The notes under the pieces: model-generated | What the model was told of the DNA's origin: nothing | The model's database searches: none | Seen by the model: the letters and a program-made list of their open reading frames with translations, nothing else | DNA from: Pseudomonas sp049840615 | GTDB taxonomy: Bacteria; Pseudomonadota; Gammaproteobacteria; Pseudomonadales; Pseudomonadaceae | DNA length: 64,000 bases | Reading direction: 5' to 3' | Assembly: GCA_049840615.1 (NCBI GenBank) | Contig: JASGKM010000038.1 | Span: forward strand, 20,939 to 84,938 | Position numbers and translations under genes: made by a program | In this document: positions 44,083 through 53,553 of the stretch, in pieces | How positions within the stretch are numbered: position 1 is the first letter of the stretch | Layout of the letters: each line of letters starts with the position of its first letter

Positions 44083-44146
44083 TGGCTGACTGATGCCGGG
44101 CTGGCGTCCGCTCCCACACGGTTCGACGCGCCGGAGTCAGAAGCAA

Positions 44147-44172
44147 AAAAGGAGGCCCGAAGGCCTCCTTTT
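44147..44172. terminator. Bidirectional terminator between the DUF4399 gene and serA
   Basis: AAAAGGAGGCC (44147-44157) pairs perfectly with GGCCTCCTTTT (44162-44172) around CGAA, with A and T runs on both flanks. It ends both converging transcripts. Confidence 0.88.
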
Positions 44173-44190
44173 CTTTGCCGCAATCAGCGC

Positions 44191-45420
44191 TTAGAACAGA
44201 ACGCGGCTGCGGATGGTGCCGTTCACGTGCTGCAGCTTCTCCAGCGCCAGGTCCGAGTACTCGGCGTCGACGTCGATCACCACGTAGCCGACCTTGTCGT
44301 TGGTCTGCAGGTACTGGCCGGAGATGTTGATGCCGTTGTCGGCGAACACCTTGTTGATTTCGCTCATCACACCCGGGATGTTCTCGTGGATGTGCAGCAG
44401 GCGGTGCTTGCCCGGGTGCGACGGCAGGGCCACTTCCGGGAAGTTGACGGAAGAAACCGAGGTGCCGTTGTCGCTGTACTTGACCAGCTTCTCGGCCACT
44501 TCCAGGCCGATGTTGGCCTGGGCTTCGGCGGTGGAGCCGCCGATGTGCGGGGTCAGGATCACGCGATCCAGGCCACGCAGCGGGCTTTCGAACTCGTCGT
44601 CGTTGGACTTCGGCTCGACCGGGAACACGTCGATGGCGGCGCCGATCAGGTGCTCGTCCTTGATCGCGGCGGCCAGGTGGTCCAGCTCGACCACGGTGCC
44701 ACGGGCGGCGTTGATCAGGATGCCGCCTTTCTTGATGGCGCGGATTTCCTTCTCACCGATCATCCACTGGGTGGACGGCAGTTCCGGCACGTGCAGCGAG
44801 ACGATGTCGGACATGCCGAGCAGCTCGTGCAGGTTGCCGACCTGCTGGGCGTTACCCAGCGGCAGCTTGGTCACGGTGTCGTAGAAGAACACCTGCATGC
44901 CCAGGGCTTCGGCCAGGACCGAGAGCTGGGTGCCGATCGAGCCGTAGCCGACGATGCCCAGCTTCTTGCCGCGGATTTCGAAGGAGTTGGCTGCGGACTT
45001 GATCCAGCCGCCGCGGTGGCAGGAAGCGTTCTTCTCCGGGATACCGCGCAGCAGCAGGATGGCCTCGGCCAGCACCAGTTCGGCTACCGAACGGGTGTTG
45101 GAGTAGGGCGCGTTGAACACGGCGATGCCGCGCTCGCGGGCCGCGTTCAGGTCGACCTGGTTGGTGCCGATGCAGAAGCAGCCAACGGCGATCAGCTTCT
45201 TGGCAGCGTCGAAGACTTCTTCGGTCAGCTGGGTGCGGGAGCGGATACCGATGAAGTGGGCATCGGCAATCTTTTCCTTCAGCTCGTCACCGGACAGCGC
45301 GGTCTTGAGGTACTCGATGTTGGAGTAGCCGGCCGCCTTGAGGGTGTCGACGGCGTTCTGGTGCACGCCTTCAAGGAGAAGGAATTTGATCTTGCTCTTG
45401 TCGAGAGAAGTCTTGCTCAT
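44191..45420 (-). CDS. serA: D-3-phosphoglycerate dehydrogenase
   Basis: The 409-residue enzyme oxidises 3-phosphoglycerate with NAD, the first step of serine synthesis. It has the NAD fold GYGSIGTQLSVLAEALGMQ, the catalytic-dyad regions NAARGTVVELDHL and HIGGSTAEAQANIG, and a C-terminal ACT domain (VMSEINKVFADNGINISGQ), like the E. coli form that serine inhibits. Some SerA enzymes also reduce 2-oxoglutarate to D-2-hydroxyglutarate, which the divergent gene at 45611 can reoxidise. The two starts are 190 bases apart and probably share a control region. Confidence 0.96.
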   Translation of the reverse strand: MSKTSLDKSKIKFLLLEGVHQNAVDTLKAAGYSNIEYLKTALSGDELKEKIADAHFIGIRSRTQLTEEVFDAAKKLIAVGCFCIGTNQVDLNAARERGIAVFNAPYSNTRSVAELVLAEAILLLRGIPEKNASCHRGGWIKSAANSFEIRGKKLGIVGYGSIGTQLSVLAEALGMQVFFYDTVTKLPLGNAQQVGNLHELLGMSDIVSLHVPELPSTQWMIGEKEIRAIKKGGILINAARGTVVELDHLAAAIKDEHLIGAAIDVFPVEPKSNDDEFESPLRGLDRVILTPHIGGSTAEAQANIGLEVAEKLVKYSDNGTSVSSVNFPEVALPSHPGKHRLLHIHENIPGVMSEINKVFADNGINISGQYLQTNDKVGYVVIDVDAEYSDLALEKLQHVNGTIRSRVLF

Positions 45421-45610
45421 CTGCTTTGAACCTGTAGTCCCGGAGTGTGGCGAGAAATTGAACAGCTCAGGCCGGACCGGCCGGTGCCAAGCTTGGCGCC
45501 AGGTGGCGATCTGCGTGGGGTGCGTATGCTAGCATGTTCTCCCTTTTCCTTGCCCGGTTGCGACCTGAGCTGTTCTCAGGACGACCATGAACCATTTGAG
45601 AGTTCCTCCA

Positions 45611-47005
45611 ATGACCCGCGACGCCCTGATCGAATCGCTCAAGCCCCTGCTGGATGCCGGGAAGCTGCTGACAGACGCCGATTCCCTCGACACCTACGGC
45701 AAGGATTGGACCAAGCATTTTGCCCCGGCGCCCCTGGCGATCGCCTTCCCCAAGAGCACCGAGCAGGTCCAGGCCATCGTCCGCTGGGCCAATGAGCACA
45801 AGGTCGCGCTGGTCCCCTCGGGTGGGCGTACTGGTCTCTCTGCCGCTGCCGTCGCCGCCAACGGCGAAGTGGTCGTGGCTTTCGACTACATGAACAAGGT
45901 GCTGGAATTCAACGAATTCGACCGCACCGTGGTCTGCCAGCCGGGTGTGATCACCAAGCAGCTGCAGACCTTCGCCGAAGAGCACGGCCTGTACTACCCG
46001 GTGGACTTCGCTTCGTCGGGTTCCAGCCAGATCGGCGGCAATATCGGCACCAATGCCGGCGGGATCAAGGTCATTCGCTACGGCATGACCCGCAATTGGG
46101 TCGCTGGCATGAAAGTCGTCACCGGCAAGGGCGACCTGCTGGAGCTGAACAAGGACCTGATCAAGAACGCCACCGGCTACGACCTGCGCCAGCTGTTCAT
46201 TGGCGCCGAAGGCACCCTGGGCTTCGTGGTCGAGGCCACCATGCGCCTGGAGCGTCAGCCGAAGAACCTCACCGCGATGGTCCTCGGCACCCCGGACTTC
46301 GATTCGATCATGCCGGTGCTGCACGCCTTCCAGAACAAGCTGGACCTGACCGCCTTCGAGTTCTTCTCCGACAAGGCCCTGGCCAAGATCATGGCCCGTG
46401 GCGACGTGCCGCCGGCCTTCGAGACCGACTGCCCGTTCTATGCCCTGCTGGAGTTCGAGGCGAGCACCGAGGAAGTGGCCAACGAGGCGCTGGCCACTTT
46501 CGAACATTGTGTAGAGCAGGGCTGGGTCCTCGATGGCGTGATGAGCCAGAGCGAGCAGCAGCTGCAGAACCTGTGGAAGCTGCGCGAGTACATCTCCGAG
46601 ACCATCTCCCACTGGACGCCGTACAAGAACGACATCTCCGTCACCGTCGGCAAGGTCCCGGCCTTCCTCAAGGACATCGACGATATCGTCGCGGCCAACT
46701 ACCCCGACTTCGAAGTGGTCTGGTTCGGCCACATCGGCGACGGCAACCTGCACCTGAACATCCTGAAGCCCGAGAACCTGAGCAAGGACGAGTTCTTCGC
46801 CAAGTGCGCGACCGTCAACAAGTGGGTGTTCGAGACCGTGCAGAAGTACAACGGCTCGATCTCCGCCGAGCACGGCGTGGGCATGACCAAGCGTGATTAC
46901 CTGGGTTACTCTCGCTCCGAGGCTGAAATCGGCTACATGAAGGCGGTCAAGGCGGTGTTCGATCCCAACGGGATCATGAACCCGGGCAAGATCTTCGCCG
47001 AATAA
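45611..47005 (+). CDS. D-2-hydroxyglutarate dehydrogenase (FAD-linked)
   Basis: The 464-residue enzyme has an FAD_binding_4 domain (VPSGGRTGLSAAAVAANGEVV, SSGSSQIGGNIGTNAGG) and an FAD-oxidase_C domain with HIGDGNLHLN and EHGVGMTKRDYL near the end. By sequence type and by its place opposite serA it matches PA0317 of P. aeruginosa, shown to be a D-2-hydroxyglutarate dehydrogenase that removes the by-product of SerA. Glycolate or D-lactate oxidation is a weaker alternative. An ATG at 45587 is also in frame; I prefer 45611 from protein alignment with family starts. Confidence 0.88.
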   Translation: MTRDALIESLKPLLDAGKLLTDADSLDTYGKDWTKHFAPAPLAIAFPKSTEQVQAIVRWANEHKVALVPSGGRTGLSAAAVAANGEVVVAFDYMNKVLEFNEFDRTVVCQPGVITKQLQTFAEEHGLYYPVDFASSGSSQIGGNIGTNAGGIKVIRYGMTRNWVAGMKVVTGKGDLLELNKDLIKNATGYDLRQLFIGAEGTLGFVVEATMRLERQPKNLTAMVLGTPDFDSIMPVLHAFQNKLDLTAFEFFSDKALAKIMARGDVPPAFETDCPFYALLEFEASTEEVANEALATFEHCVEQGWVLDGVMSQSEQQLQNLWKLREYISETISHWTPYKNDISVTVGKVPAFLKDIDDIVAANYPDFEVVWFGHIGDGNLHLNILKPENLSKDEFFAKCATVNKWVFETVQKYNGSISAEHGVGMTKRDYLGYSRSEAEIGYMKAVKAVFDPNGIMNPGKIFAE

Positions 47006-47165
47006 GTCGCTGCCTATAGAGAAGGGCCGGCTCTTTGGATAGAGGGGCCGGCCCTTCGCACGTCAGCGTCACGGGAAGTGGCGCGTGCGCCGGCAGGATG
47101 CGGGCAACTGCGCGGGATCACGAGCCCCGCGTGGATCATCTCTTCCATGCGTTCAGGAGTCGGTC

Positions 47166-47831
47166 ATGAGTTACCAGCACCAGTATGTCGATGGCACCCC
47201 GATCCATTTCACCCTGGGCAAGGTGGTCTGCGTCGGCCGCAACTACGCGGAGCACGCCAAGGAGCTGAACAACCCGGTACCGACCGAGCCGCTGCTGTTC
47301 ATCAAGCCGGGTTCCTGCACCGTCTCCCAGGCGGGTGGCTTCGCCATCCCGGAAGATCGTGGTTCGGTGCATTACGAGGCGGAAATCGCCGTACTGATCG
47401 GCAAGCCGCTGTCGCGCAAGCCGAGCGCCGAGGAAGTGCTGGATGCCATTTCAGGTTATGCCCCGGCGCTGGACCTGACCCTGCGTGACGTACAGGCCAA
47501 GCTGAAGGAAAAGGGCCTGCCGTGGGAGCTGGCCAAATCCTTCGACGGCGCCTTCGTGCTGGCGCCCTTCGTCAGCGCCGATCACTTCCCGGACCCGACC
47601 GACATCGGCATCCGCCTGATCATCGACGGTGAAGTCCGCCAGGACGGCAATAGCCGCGACATGCTCAACCCCATCGTGCCGCTGATCCAGCACATCTGCG
47701 GGCACTTCTCGCTGCAGCCGGGCGACGTGGTCTCCACCGGTACTCCGGTCGGCGTCGGCCCGCTCAAGAGCGGCAGTGACGTGGTGCTGGAACTTCCCGG
47801 CGCCAGCCGATTCGAAAGCCGCGTGCTTTAA
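47166..47831 (+). CDS. Fumarylacetoacetate hydrolase-family protein (acylpyruvase-like)
   Basis: The 221-residue protein has VVCVGRNYAEHAKELNN and LLFIKPGSC, then VHYEAEIAVLIGKPL with the metal-binding Glu pair. ALDLTLRDVQ, SFDGAFVLAPF and GDVVSTGTPVGVGPL complete the family pattern. The family cleaves acylpyruvates or decarboxylates oxaloacetate. I chose the ATG at 47166 with CAGGAGTC upstream. It lies downstream of the D-2-hydroxyglutarate dehydrogenase and could be co-transcribed, since only 160 bases separate them. The position matches PA0318. Confidence 0.9.
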   Translation: MSYQHQYVDGTPIHFTLGKVVCVGRNYAEHAKELNNPVPTEPLLFIKPGSCTVSQAGGFAIPEDRGSVHYEAEIAVLIGKPLSRKPSAEEVLDAISGYAPALDLTLRDVQAKLKEKGLPWELAKSFDGAFVLAPFVSADHFPDPTDIGIRLIIDGEVRQDGNSRDMLNPIVPLIQHICGHFSLQPGDVVSTGTPVGVGPLKSGSDVVLELPGASRFESRVL

Positions 47832-47845
47832 CTCCGTTGTCCCGC

Positions 47846-47878
47846 CGAAGGCCGCCGTTTGTGCGGCCTTCGCTTGTT
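47846..47878 (+). terminator. Terminator after the FAH-family gene
   Basis: CGAAGGCCGC (47846-47855) pairs with GCGGCCTTCG (47863-47872), followed by CTTGTT. The T-run is imperfect. Confidence 0.65.
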
Positions 47879-47915
47879 ACGGGGCACCTTGCCGTGCTGA
47901 CCAACAAGAGTCGTC

Positions 47916-48836
47916 ATGACCATGTCCATCCTTCGTCCTCGCTGGCTGCTGCTGGCCCTGCTGTTCATCCTGATAGTGCTCGGCTACCTGGCGTCCCGCT
48001 TCCACTGGGATGACCGCGCGCGTCTCTGGTTGCGCGAACAGGACACCAGCGCGCAGGCGCGTTCGGAGAGCATCTGGCTGCCCGGTTACCGGGCGGTGAT
48101 CCAGGCCAAGCCGCTCAGGGGTGGCATCGAGGGGCAGGAAACCTCTGACCTGGCCTACAACCCGGTGACCCGCACCCTGTTCACCGTGACCGGCAAGAAA
48201 CCGCTGCTGGCCGAGCTGTCGCTCACCGGTGACGTACTGCGGGTGATCCCACTGCTGGGCATGTCGAACCCCGAAGGCGTGGCGGTGCTGGAGAACGGCA
48301 ATATCGCCGTGACCGACGAGCGCCAGAATTCCCTGACCATCTTCCATGTCGACCCGCAGACCCGCGAGCTGAGCACCGCAAAGCTGTCCAGCTTCGATCT
48401 CGGGCCTCGCGGCAAGAAGAACAAGGGTATCGAGGGCATCGCCTGGGATCCCCGCCAGCATCGCCTGGTGTTGGGCCAGGAGCGTGACCCGCTGGCGCTG
48501 TTCAGCCTCGCCAGCGACGGTGGGGCCAGCTTGAGTGGTGCGCTCCAGCCCATGCCCAGCGATCTGCTGATGACCAACGTCTCGGCGCTGAGCATCGACC
48601 CGCGCACCGGCCATACCCTGGTGTTGTCGGCGGAGTCGCACCTGCTGCTGGAACTGGACGAGAAGGGCGAACCGATCAGCTTCATCAGCCTGCTCGGCGG
48701 GCTCAACGGCCTGGACGACCGCATCCCGCGAGCCGAGGGCGTAGCCATCGACGAGCAGGGCACCATCTACATGGTCAGCGAACCGGACCTGTTCTACGTG
48801 TTCAAGCGCGAGGCGCAGTCCGGCGAGGGGAACTGA
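47916..48836 (+). CDS. SdiA-regulated-type beta-propeller protein, membrane anchored (PA0319-like)
   Basis: The 306-residue protein has an N-terminal anchor (RWLLLALLFILIVLGYLASRF) and then a repeated six- or seven-blade pattern: TSDLAYNPVTRTLFTVTGK, NPEGVAVLENGNIAVTDE, KGIEGIAWDPRQHRLVLGQE and AEGVAIDEQGTIYMVSEPDLFYVFK. This is the SdiA-regulated domain family, periplasmic beta-propellers. It is clearly paralogous to the CarP-like protein at 57762. It lies 119 bases upstream of carO, and the CarR-type boxes lie in that gap. Role unknown; calcium-linked by association. Confidence 0.86.
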   Translation: MTMSILRPRWLLLALLFILIVLGYLASRFHWDDRARLWLREQDTSAQARSESIWLPGYRAVIQAKPLRGGIEGQETSDLAYNPVTRTLFTVTGKKPLLAELSLTGDVLRVIPLLGMSNPEGVAVLENGNIAVTDERQNSLTIFHVDPQTRELSTAKLSSFDLGPRGKKNKGIEGIAWDPRQHRLVLGQERDPLALFSLASDGGASLSGALQPMPSDLLMTNVSALSIDPRTGHTLVLSAESHLLLELDEKGEPISFISLLGGLNGLDDRIPRAEGVAIDEQGTIYMVSEPDLFYVFKREAQSGEGN

Positions 48837-48867
48837 TTCAGATCGGAGCAAGGCGGGCGTTTGCGGT

Positions 48868-48906
48868 CTTAAGCTTGGATTAAGTCCCGATTCAGGATGG
48901 TTTCAG
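48868..48906 (+). promoter_or_regulatory. Array of four CarR/BqsR-type half-sites upstream of carO
   Basis: TTAAG at 48869-48873 and 48880-48884 form TTAAG-N6-TTAAG, the recognition sequence reported for BqsR (CarR). TTCAG at 48891-48895 and 48902-48906 repeat the pattern with one changed base each. All four half-sites start exactly 11 bases apart and face the same way, so they would lie on one side of the helix. A possible -10 (TAAGCT, 48917) follows. The gene starts at 48956. Confidence 0.75.
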
Positions 48907-48955
48907 CCGTCGGCACTAAGCTGAACCCATCGAAAACGCCCCAGGAGGCACTTCC

Positions 48956-49336
48956 ATGAAACTGACTCACCTCCCGCTGATCGCCGCCGTTGGCCTGTTC
49001 TCCACCGTCACCTTCGCTGCTGGCGGCTATACCGGCCCGGGCAGCGATGCCCAGCCCGCCGCTGCCGCCGCCGGCCAGATCACCACGGTGAAACAGGCCC
49101 AGGCCGCCGCCGATGACACCAAGGTCGTACTCGAAGGCACCATCACCAAGCGCATCAGCAGCGAGCACTACGAGTTCAAGGACGCCACCGGCAGCATCCA
49201 GGTCGAGATCGACCACGACGATTGGCCGGCCGGCACCTCGGTTTCCGAGAACACCAAGGTGCGTCTGACCGGTGAAGTCGATCACCACAAGCAGAAGCCC
49301 ACGGACATCGATGTGGACCGCGTGGAAATCCTGTAG
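48956..49336 (+). CDS. carO: Calcium-regulated OB-fold protein (YgiW/YdeI family)
   Basis: The 126-residue precursor has a signal peptide (about 1-21, FSTVTFA) and a BOF/OB-fold domain. This includes TTVKQAQAAADDTKVVLEGTI, then KRISSEHYEFKDATGSIQVEI and VRLTGEVDHHKQKPTDIDVDRVEI, as in NirD/YgiW/YdeI stress proteins. By position and type it matches CarO (PA0320), a periplasmic calcium-homeostasis protein controlled by the CarSR two-component system. AGGAGG lies a few bases before the ATG. The stop codon TAG lies inside the left arm of a palindromic repeat (49333-49418). Confidence 0.92.
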   Translation: MKLTHLPLIAAVGLFSTVTFAAGGYTGPGSDAQPAAAAAGQITTVKQAQAAADDTKVVLEGTITKRISSEHYEFKDATGSIQVEIDHDDWPAGTSVSENTKVRLTGEVDHHKQKPTDIDVDRVEIL

Positions 49337-49418
49337 GGCGCATAAAGCGGAACGCTTTATCCGCCGATGATCGCCCGCTAAAGGTCGGCGGATAACCGTG
49401 AACGGTTATTCGCCCTAC
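49333..49418. repeat. Three-part palindromic repeat at the carO 3' end
   Basis: Outer arms GTAGGGCG (49333-49340) and CGCCCTAC (49411-49418) enclose two inner palindromes, ATAAAGCG-GAA-CGCTTTAT (49342-49360) and ATAACCGT-GA-ACGGTTAT (49392-49409). The regular design and the intergenic place suggest a dispersed Pseudomonas element. It provides the carO stop codon. Confidence 0.7.
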
Positions 49419-49430
49419 ACCTAAACAATA

Positions 49431-49470
49431 AAGCCGCGCCGGGAATCCCCATCCCCGGCGCGGCTTTTTT
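49431..49470 (+). terminator. Terminator of carO
   Basis: AAGCCGCGCCGGG (49431-49443) pairs with CCCGGCGCGGCTT (49454-49466), and a T-run continues to 49470. The stem is long and fully paired. Confidence 0.85.
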
Positions 49471-49489
49471 ACTGTTGGCATTTGATCTT

Positions 49490-49579
49490 TGTAGGAGCGA
49501 GCTTGCTCGCGAACATCTCTCTGCGCACGCCGGGTTATCTGGCGGATTGCCGAGGTTCGCGAGCAAGCTCGCTCCTACA
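49490..49579. repeat. Inverted REP pair (BIME)
   Basis: A 24-base REP unit starting TGTAGGAGCGAGC lies at 49490-49513. Its exact reverse complement is at 49556-49579, ending GCTCGCTCCTACA. The 42-base spacer is unrelated. This REP type is common in Pseudomonas intergenic DNA. It lies beyond the 3' ends of carO and the convergent acetylpolyamine gene. Confidence 0.9.
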
Positions 49580-49591
49580 GGTTGGGCAGCA

Positions 49592-50626
<1,035 letters not shown>

Positions 50627-50677
50627 GCGCTCCTGAGGGCGCCTCCGGGCGCCCGTTGGGTTCTGGAAGCTGGGCCG

Positions 50678-52075
50678 TCAGGCGTTTTCCTCGAAGTTCA
50701 CACTCGGTGCCTTGCGACGGAAGCCGCCGGTATGCACCGCCAGATAAGCGAAACCGACCGCGAACCAGCTCAGGCCAACGACCAGGGTCAGCTGCGAGAG
50801 GCTGGTCCACAGCCACAGGGTCAGGCACAGGCCGATGAACGGAATCGCCCCGTACAGCAGGACGTTCTTCGCCCCGCGGCGGCGCTCGACGCCCAGGTAG
50901 GTGCGGATCACCGCCAGGTTGACCACGGAGAAGGCCACCAGCGCGCCGAAGCTGATCATCGAGGCGAGGGTGGTCAGGTCCAGTACGACTGCCAGCAGGG
51001 ACACGGCGGAGACCACCAGAATCGCCACCACTGGGGTCTGGAAGCGTGCGTGCAGGGTGCCGAACAGGCTGCGTGGCAGGATGCCGTCACGGCCCATGGT
51101 GAAGATGATGCGCGACACCGAGGCCTGCGAAGCCAGCGCCGAGCCGATACAGCCGGCGATGTAGGCGGAGGTGAAGAAGTTGCCGAGGAACTGGCCGCCG
51201 GCCTTGAGCATCACTTCATTGGCCGCCGAATCGGCGTTCTGGAACACGCTGCCGGGGAACACCAGCTGGCTGATGATCGCCAGCAGGGTGAACATCAGGC
51301 CGGCGATGACGGTGGTGATGATGATCGCGCGGGGAATGTCGCGGCGCGCGTCGCGGGTTTCCTCGGCCATGGTGGAGACGGCGTCGAATCCCAGGAACGA
51401 CAGGCAGAGCACCGCGGCGCCGGCCATCAGCGGGGCGAAGCCAGGCTGGGTGCCGTCACCGACGAAGGGCAGGCTGAAGTCGATCGCGGCGCCGCCGGCC
51501 AGTGTCTTGATCGACATGATCACGAACACCACGATGAACACCAGCTGCGCGCCGACGATGACGTTGCTCATGCCGGCCACCTGGCTGATGCCGACCACGT
51601 TGAGCACGGTCACCAGGGCGATGGAGGCGACCACGAACATCCAGGCCGGGATTTCCGGGAAGGCGATGTTCATGAACAGGCCGATGAGCAGGTAGTTGAT
51701 CATCGGCAGGAACAGGTAGTCGAGCAGCAGCGACCAGCCGGACAGGAAGCCGACCACGGGGCCGAAGCTCAGGCTGGTGTAGGAGTAAGCAGAACCCGAG
51801 ATCGGATACTTGCGCACCATGAAGCTGTAGGAGGCTGCGGTGAACAGCATCGCCAGCAGGGTGATCAGGTAGGCGGTGGCGGTACGGCCGCCGGTCATCT
51901 CGGTGACCACGCCGTAGGTGGTGAACATGGTCAGCGGGACCATGTAGACCAGACCGAAGAAGACCAGGGCGGGCAGGCCCAGGACGCGTTTCAGGCGGGC
52001 ATCGGCGCTGGCCGGAGTGCCCTGTTGGGTGTTCTTTGAAGTCGGTGCAGTGCTGGCGCTGTGTTGGCTGGCCAT
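50678..52075 (-). CDS. APC-family amino acid/polyamine permease
   Basis: The 465-residue protein has about 12 membrane helices. The APC start LGLPALVFFGLVYMVPLTMF, then SGSAYSYTSLSFGPVVGFLSGW and CLSFLGFDAVSTMAEETRDARRDIPRA identify the amino acid/polyamine/organocation family (PuuP-like). The cargo is probably a polyamine or acetylpolyamine, from its tight linkage to the amidohydrolase gene at 49592, 51 bases downstream and on the same strand. It matches PA0322. It could also carry an amino acid, which cannot be excluded. Confidence 0.88.
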   Translation of the reverse strand: MASQHSASTAPTSKNTQQGTPASADARLKRVLGLPALVFFGLVYMVPLTMFTTYGVVTEMTGGRTATAYLITLLAMLFTAASYSFMVRKYPISGSAYSYTSLSFGPVVGFLSGWSLLLDYLFLPMINYLLIGLFMNIAFPEIPAWMFVVASIALVTVLNVVGISQVAGMSNVIVGAQLVFIVVFVIMSIKTLAGGAAIDFSLPFVGDGTQPGFAPLMAGAAVLCLSFLGFDAVSTMAEETRDARRDIPRAIIITTVIAGLMFTLLAIISQLVFPGSVFQNADSAANEVMLKAGGQFLGNFFTSAYIAGCIGSALASQASVSRIIFTMGRDGILPRSLFGTLHARFQTPVVAILVVSAVSLLAVVLDLTTLASMISFGALVAFSVVNLAVIRTYLGVERRRGAKNVLLYGAIPFIGLCLTLWLWTSLSQLTLVVGLSWFAVGFAYLAVHTGGFRRKAPSVNFEENA

Positions 52076-52460
52076 GGGGGAATCCTCGCGATTTTTATGA
52101 TGGCTTGCGGGCGGCGTTCGGTGGCCGTCCTGATGTCGTCGGCTTACGGCTCAGCCGCAGTGCTGACGACGCGCGAGGAATGAGGGTGTGTGCTGCAGGT
52201 TGACGCAAAAGCTGGTCATGGGCGTTCTCGGGGCATTTGTTCTTGTGGATAACGCGCTCGCGTTCCCTCGGGATTTCCCTGCGCCATCTGCGATGGTGCA
52301 AGGGCTGGCCGCCTTTCCAGCCGCTCCCTGCGCGAGCCGCCCGACTCTAGCAACCGAGGTCAGCGGGCAGAACCCTGCAAAGGGTCAAAAAGGGATCGAA
52401 ATGGCCAAAATGGCTGTCAGAGCCACCCGGCGCGCACCGCCGCGCCGGGTGACCTTGCGG
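52076..52460. other. Spacer upstream of the APC permease, with one hairpin
   Basis: I find no gene in these 385 bases. The permease promoter must lie here on the minus strand. CACCCGGCGCG (52424-52434) and CGCGCCGGGTG (52441-52451) form an 11-bp stem just beyond the end of the binding-protein gene at 52461. It has no clear T-run, so termination is uncertain. Confidence 0.5.
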
Positions 52461-53510
52461 TCATTTCTTCAGTTTGGTCCAGACCTTGGAGCGCAGTTGC
52501 AGGGCCTTGGGCGAGCAGAGCTTGAAGGGCTTCAGGCGATCCAGCTTGTCCGCCGGGGTGTTGATCGCCGGATCGTCGAACAGCTCCTTGTCCATGAACT
52601 TGTCCGAGCCTTCGATCGCGTTGTTGTACTTGGCGAAGTTGGAGGCCAGGGCGATGTTCTCAGGCTGCATCATCCAGTTCAGGAAGGCGTGGGCCTCCTT
52701 GATGTTGGTGGCGTCCTTGGGAATGGTCAGGTTGTCGATGAACAGGCGCACGCCTTCCTTGGGATAGACGTAGACCAGGCTGGCGCGCTGGGCGTGGGCG
52801 CGGTGGAAGGCGCCGTTCCATTGCTGGTGCATGGAGACTTCGCCGGCGGCCATGCGCTCGATGGTGCCGTCGCTGTTGTACATGGCCAGCATGGGTTTCT
52901 GCTTGAGCAGCAGGTCCTGGATCTTCGCCGCCTCTTTCGGGTCCTCGGTGCACTCGTCGACGCCCAGGTAATAGGACGCCGGGGCATAGAGCTCTTCGAT
53001 GGAGTTGAGCGCCACGACCTTGCCTTTCAGCTCCGCCGGCGGTTCGAAGAACGGCTTCCAGCTCTCATCCAGCTTGCCGCCGGGGACCTTGGCGCTGTCG
53101 TAGCTATAGCCAGTGGTGCCCCACAGGTAGGGCACGGAGTAGTCGTGGCCCGGGTCGTAGGTCAGGGTCTTGAACTTGTCTTTCAGGTTGGCCAGGTTCG
53201 GCAGCTGCGACTTGTCGAGCTTCTGCAGCAGGCCTTCCTTGACGAAGATCTCGATGAAGCTGTCCGACGGCACGACCACGTCGTAGGCGCCGCCGCCGGC
53301 CTTCAGTTTGGCCAGCAGGGTTTCGTTGCTGTCGTAGGAGTCCAGGGTGGCGTGGATGCCGGTGTCCTTCTCGAACTTTTTCAGCAGTTCCGGCGGGAAG
53401 TAGTCGGACCAGTTGGCGAAGTGCAGGGTGCCTTCGGCGTGGGCGCTGCCGGCCAGCAGCAGGCTGGCAGCGACGAGCGCGCGGGCGACGGGGGTACGGC
53501 GGAATTTCAT
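52461..53510 (-). CDS. Polyamine ABC transporter periplasmic binding protein (PotD/PotF-like)
   Basis: The 349-residue precursor has a signal peptide ending LLLAGSAHA and then TLHFANWSDYFPPELLKKF, the start of the polyamine-binding family. VPYLWGTTGYSYDSAKV, EELYAPASYYLGVDE and WMMQPENIALASNFAKYNNA follow. It is distinct from SpuD, SpuE and the orphan at 22191, so this window encodes four such proteins. I chose the ATG at 53510 with AAGGAG upstream. It is the last gene of a minus-strand transporter operon (ATPase, permease, permease, binding protein) and matches PA0323. Confidence 0.91.
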   Translation of the reverse strand: MKFRRTPVARALVAASLLLAGSAHAEGTLHFANWSDYFPPELLKKFEKDTGIHATLDSYDSNETLLAKLKAGGGAYDVVVPSDSFIEIFVKEGLLQKLDKSQLPNLANLKDKFKTLTYDPGHDYSVPYLWGTTGYSYDSAKVPGGKLDESWKPFFEPPAELKGKVVALNSIEELYAPASYYLGVDECTEDPKEAAKIQDLLLKQKPMLAMYNSDGTIERMAAGEVSMHQQWNGAFHRAHAQRASLVYVYPKEGVRLFIDNLTIPKDATNIKEAHAFLNWMMQPENIALASNFAKYNNAIEGSDKFMDKELFDDPAINTPADKLDRLKPFKLCSPKALQLRSKVWTKLKK

Positions 53511-53553
53511 CGGTGAAGCTCCTTGCAATGTTGTTTTGTTTGGCGGCAGGAGG

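Noticed and set aside
47021..47057. Hairpin GAAGGGCCGGC/GCCGGCCCTTC after the D-2-hydroxyglutarate dehydrogenase
   Set aside because: The stem is good but no T-run follows and the next gene is on the same strand, so I do not call it a terminator.
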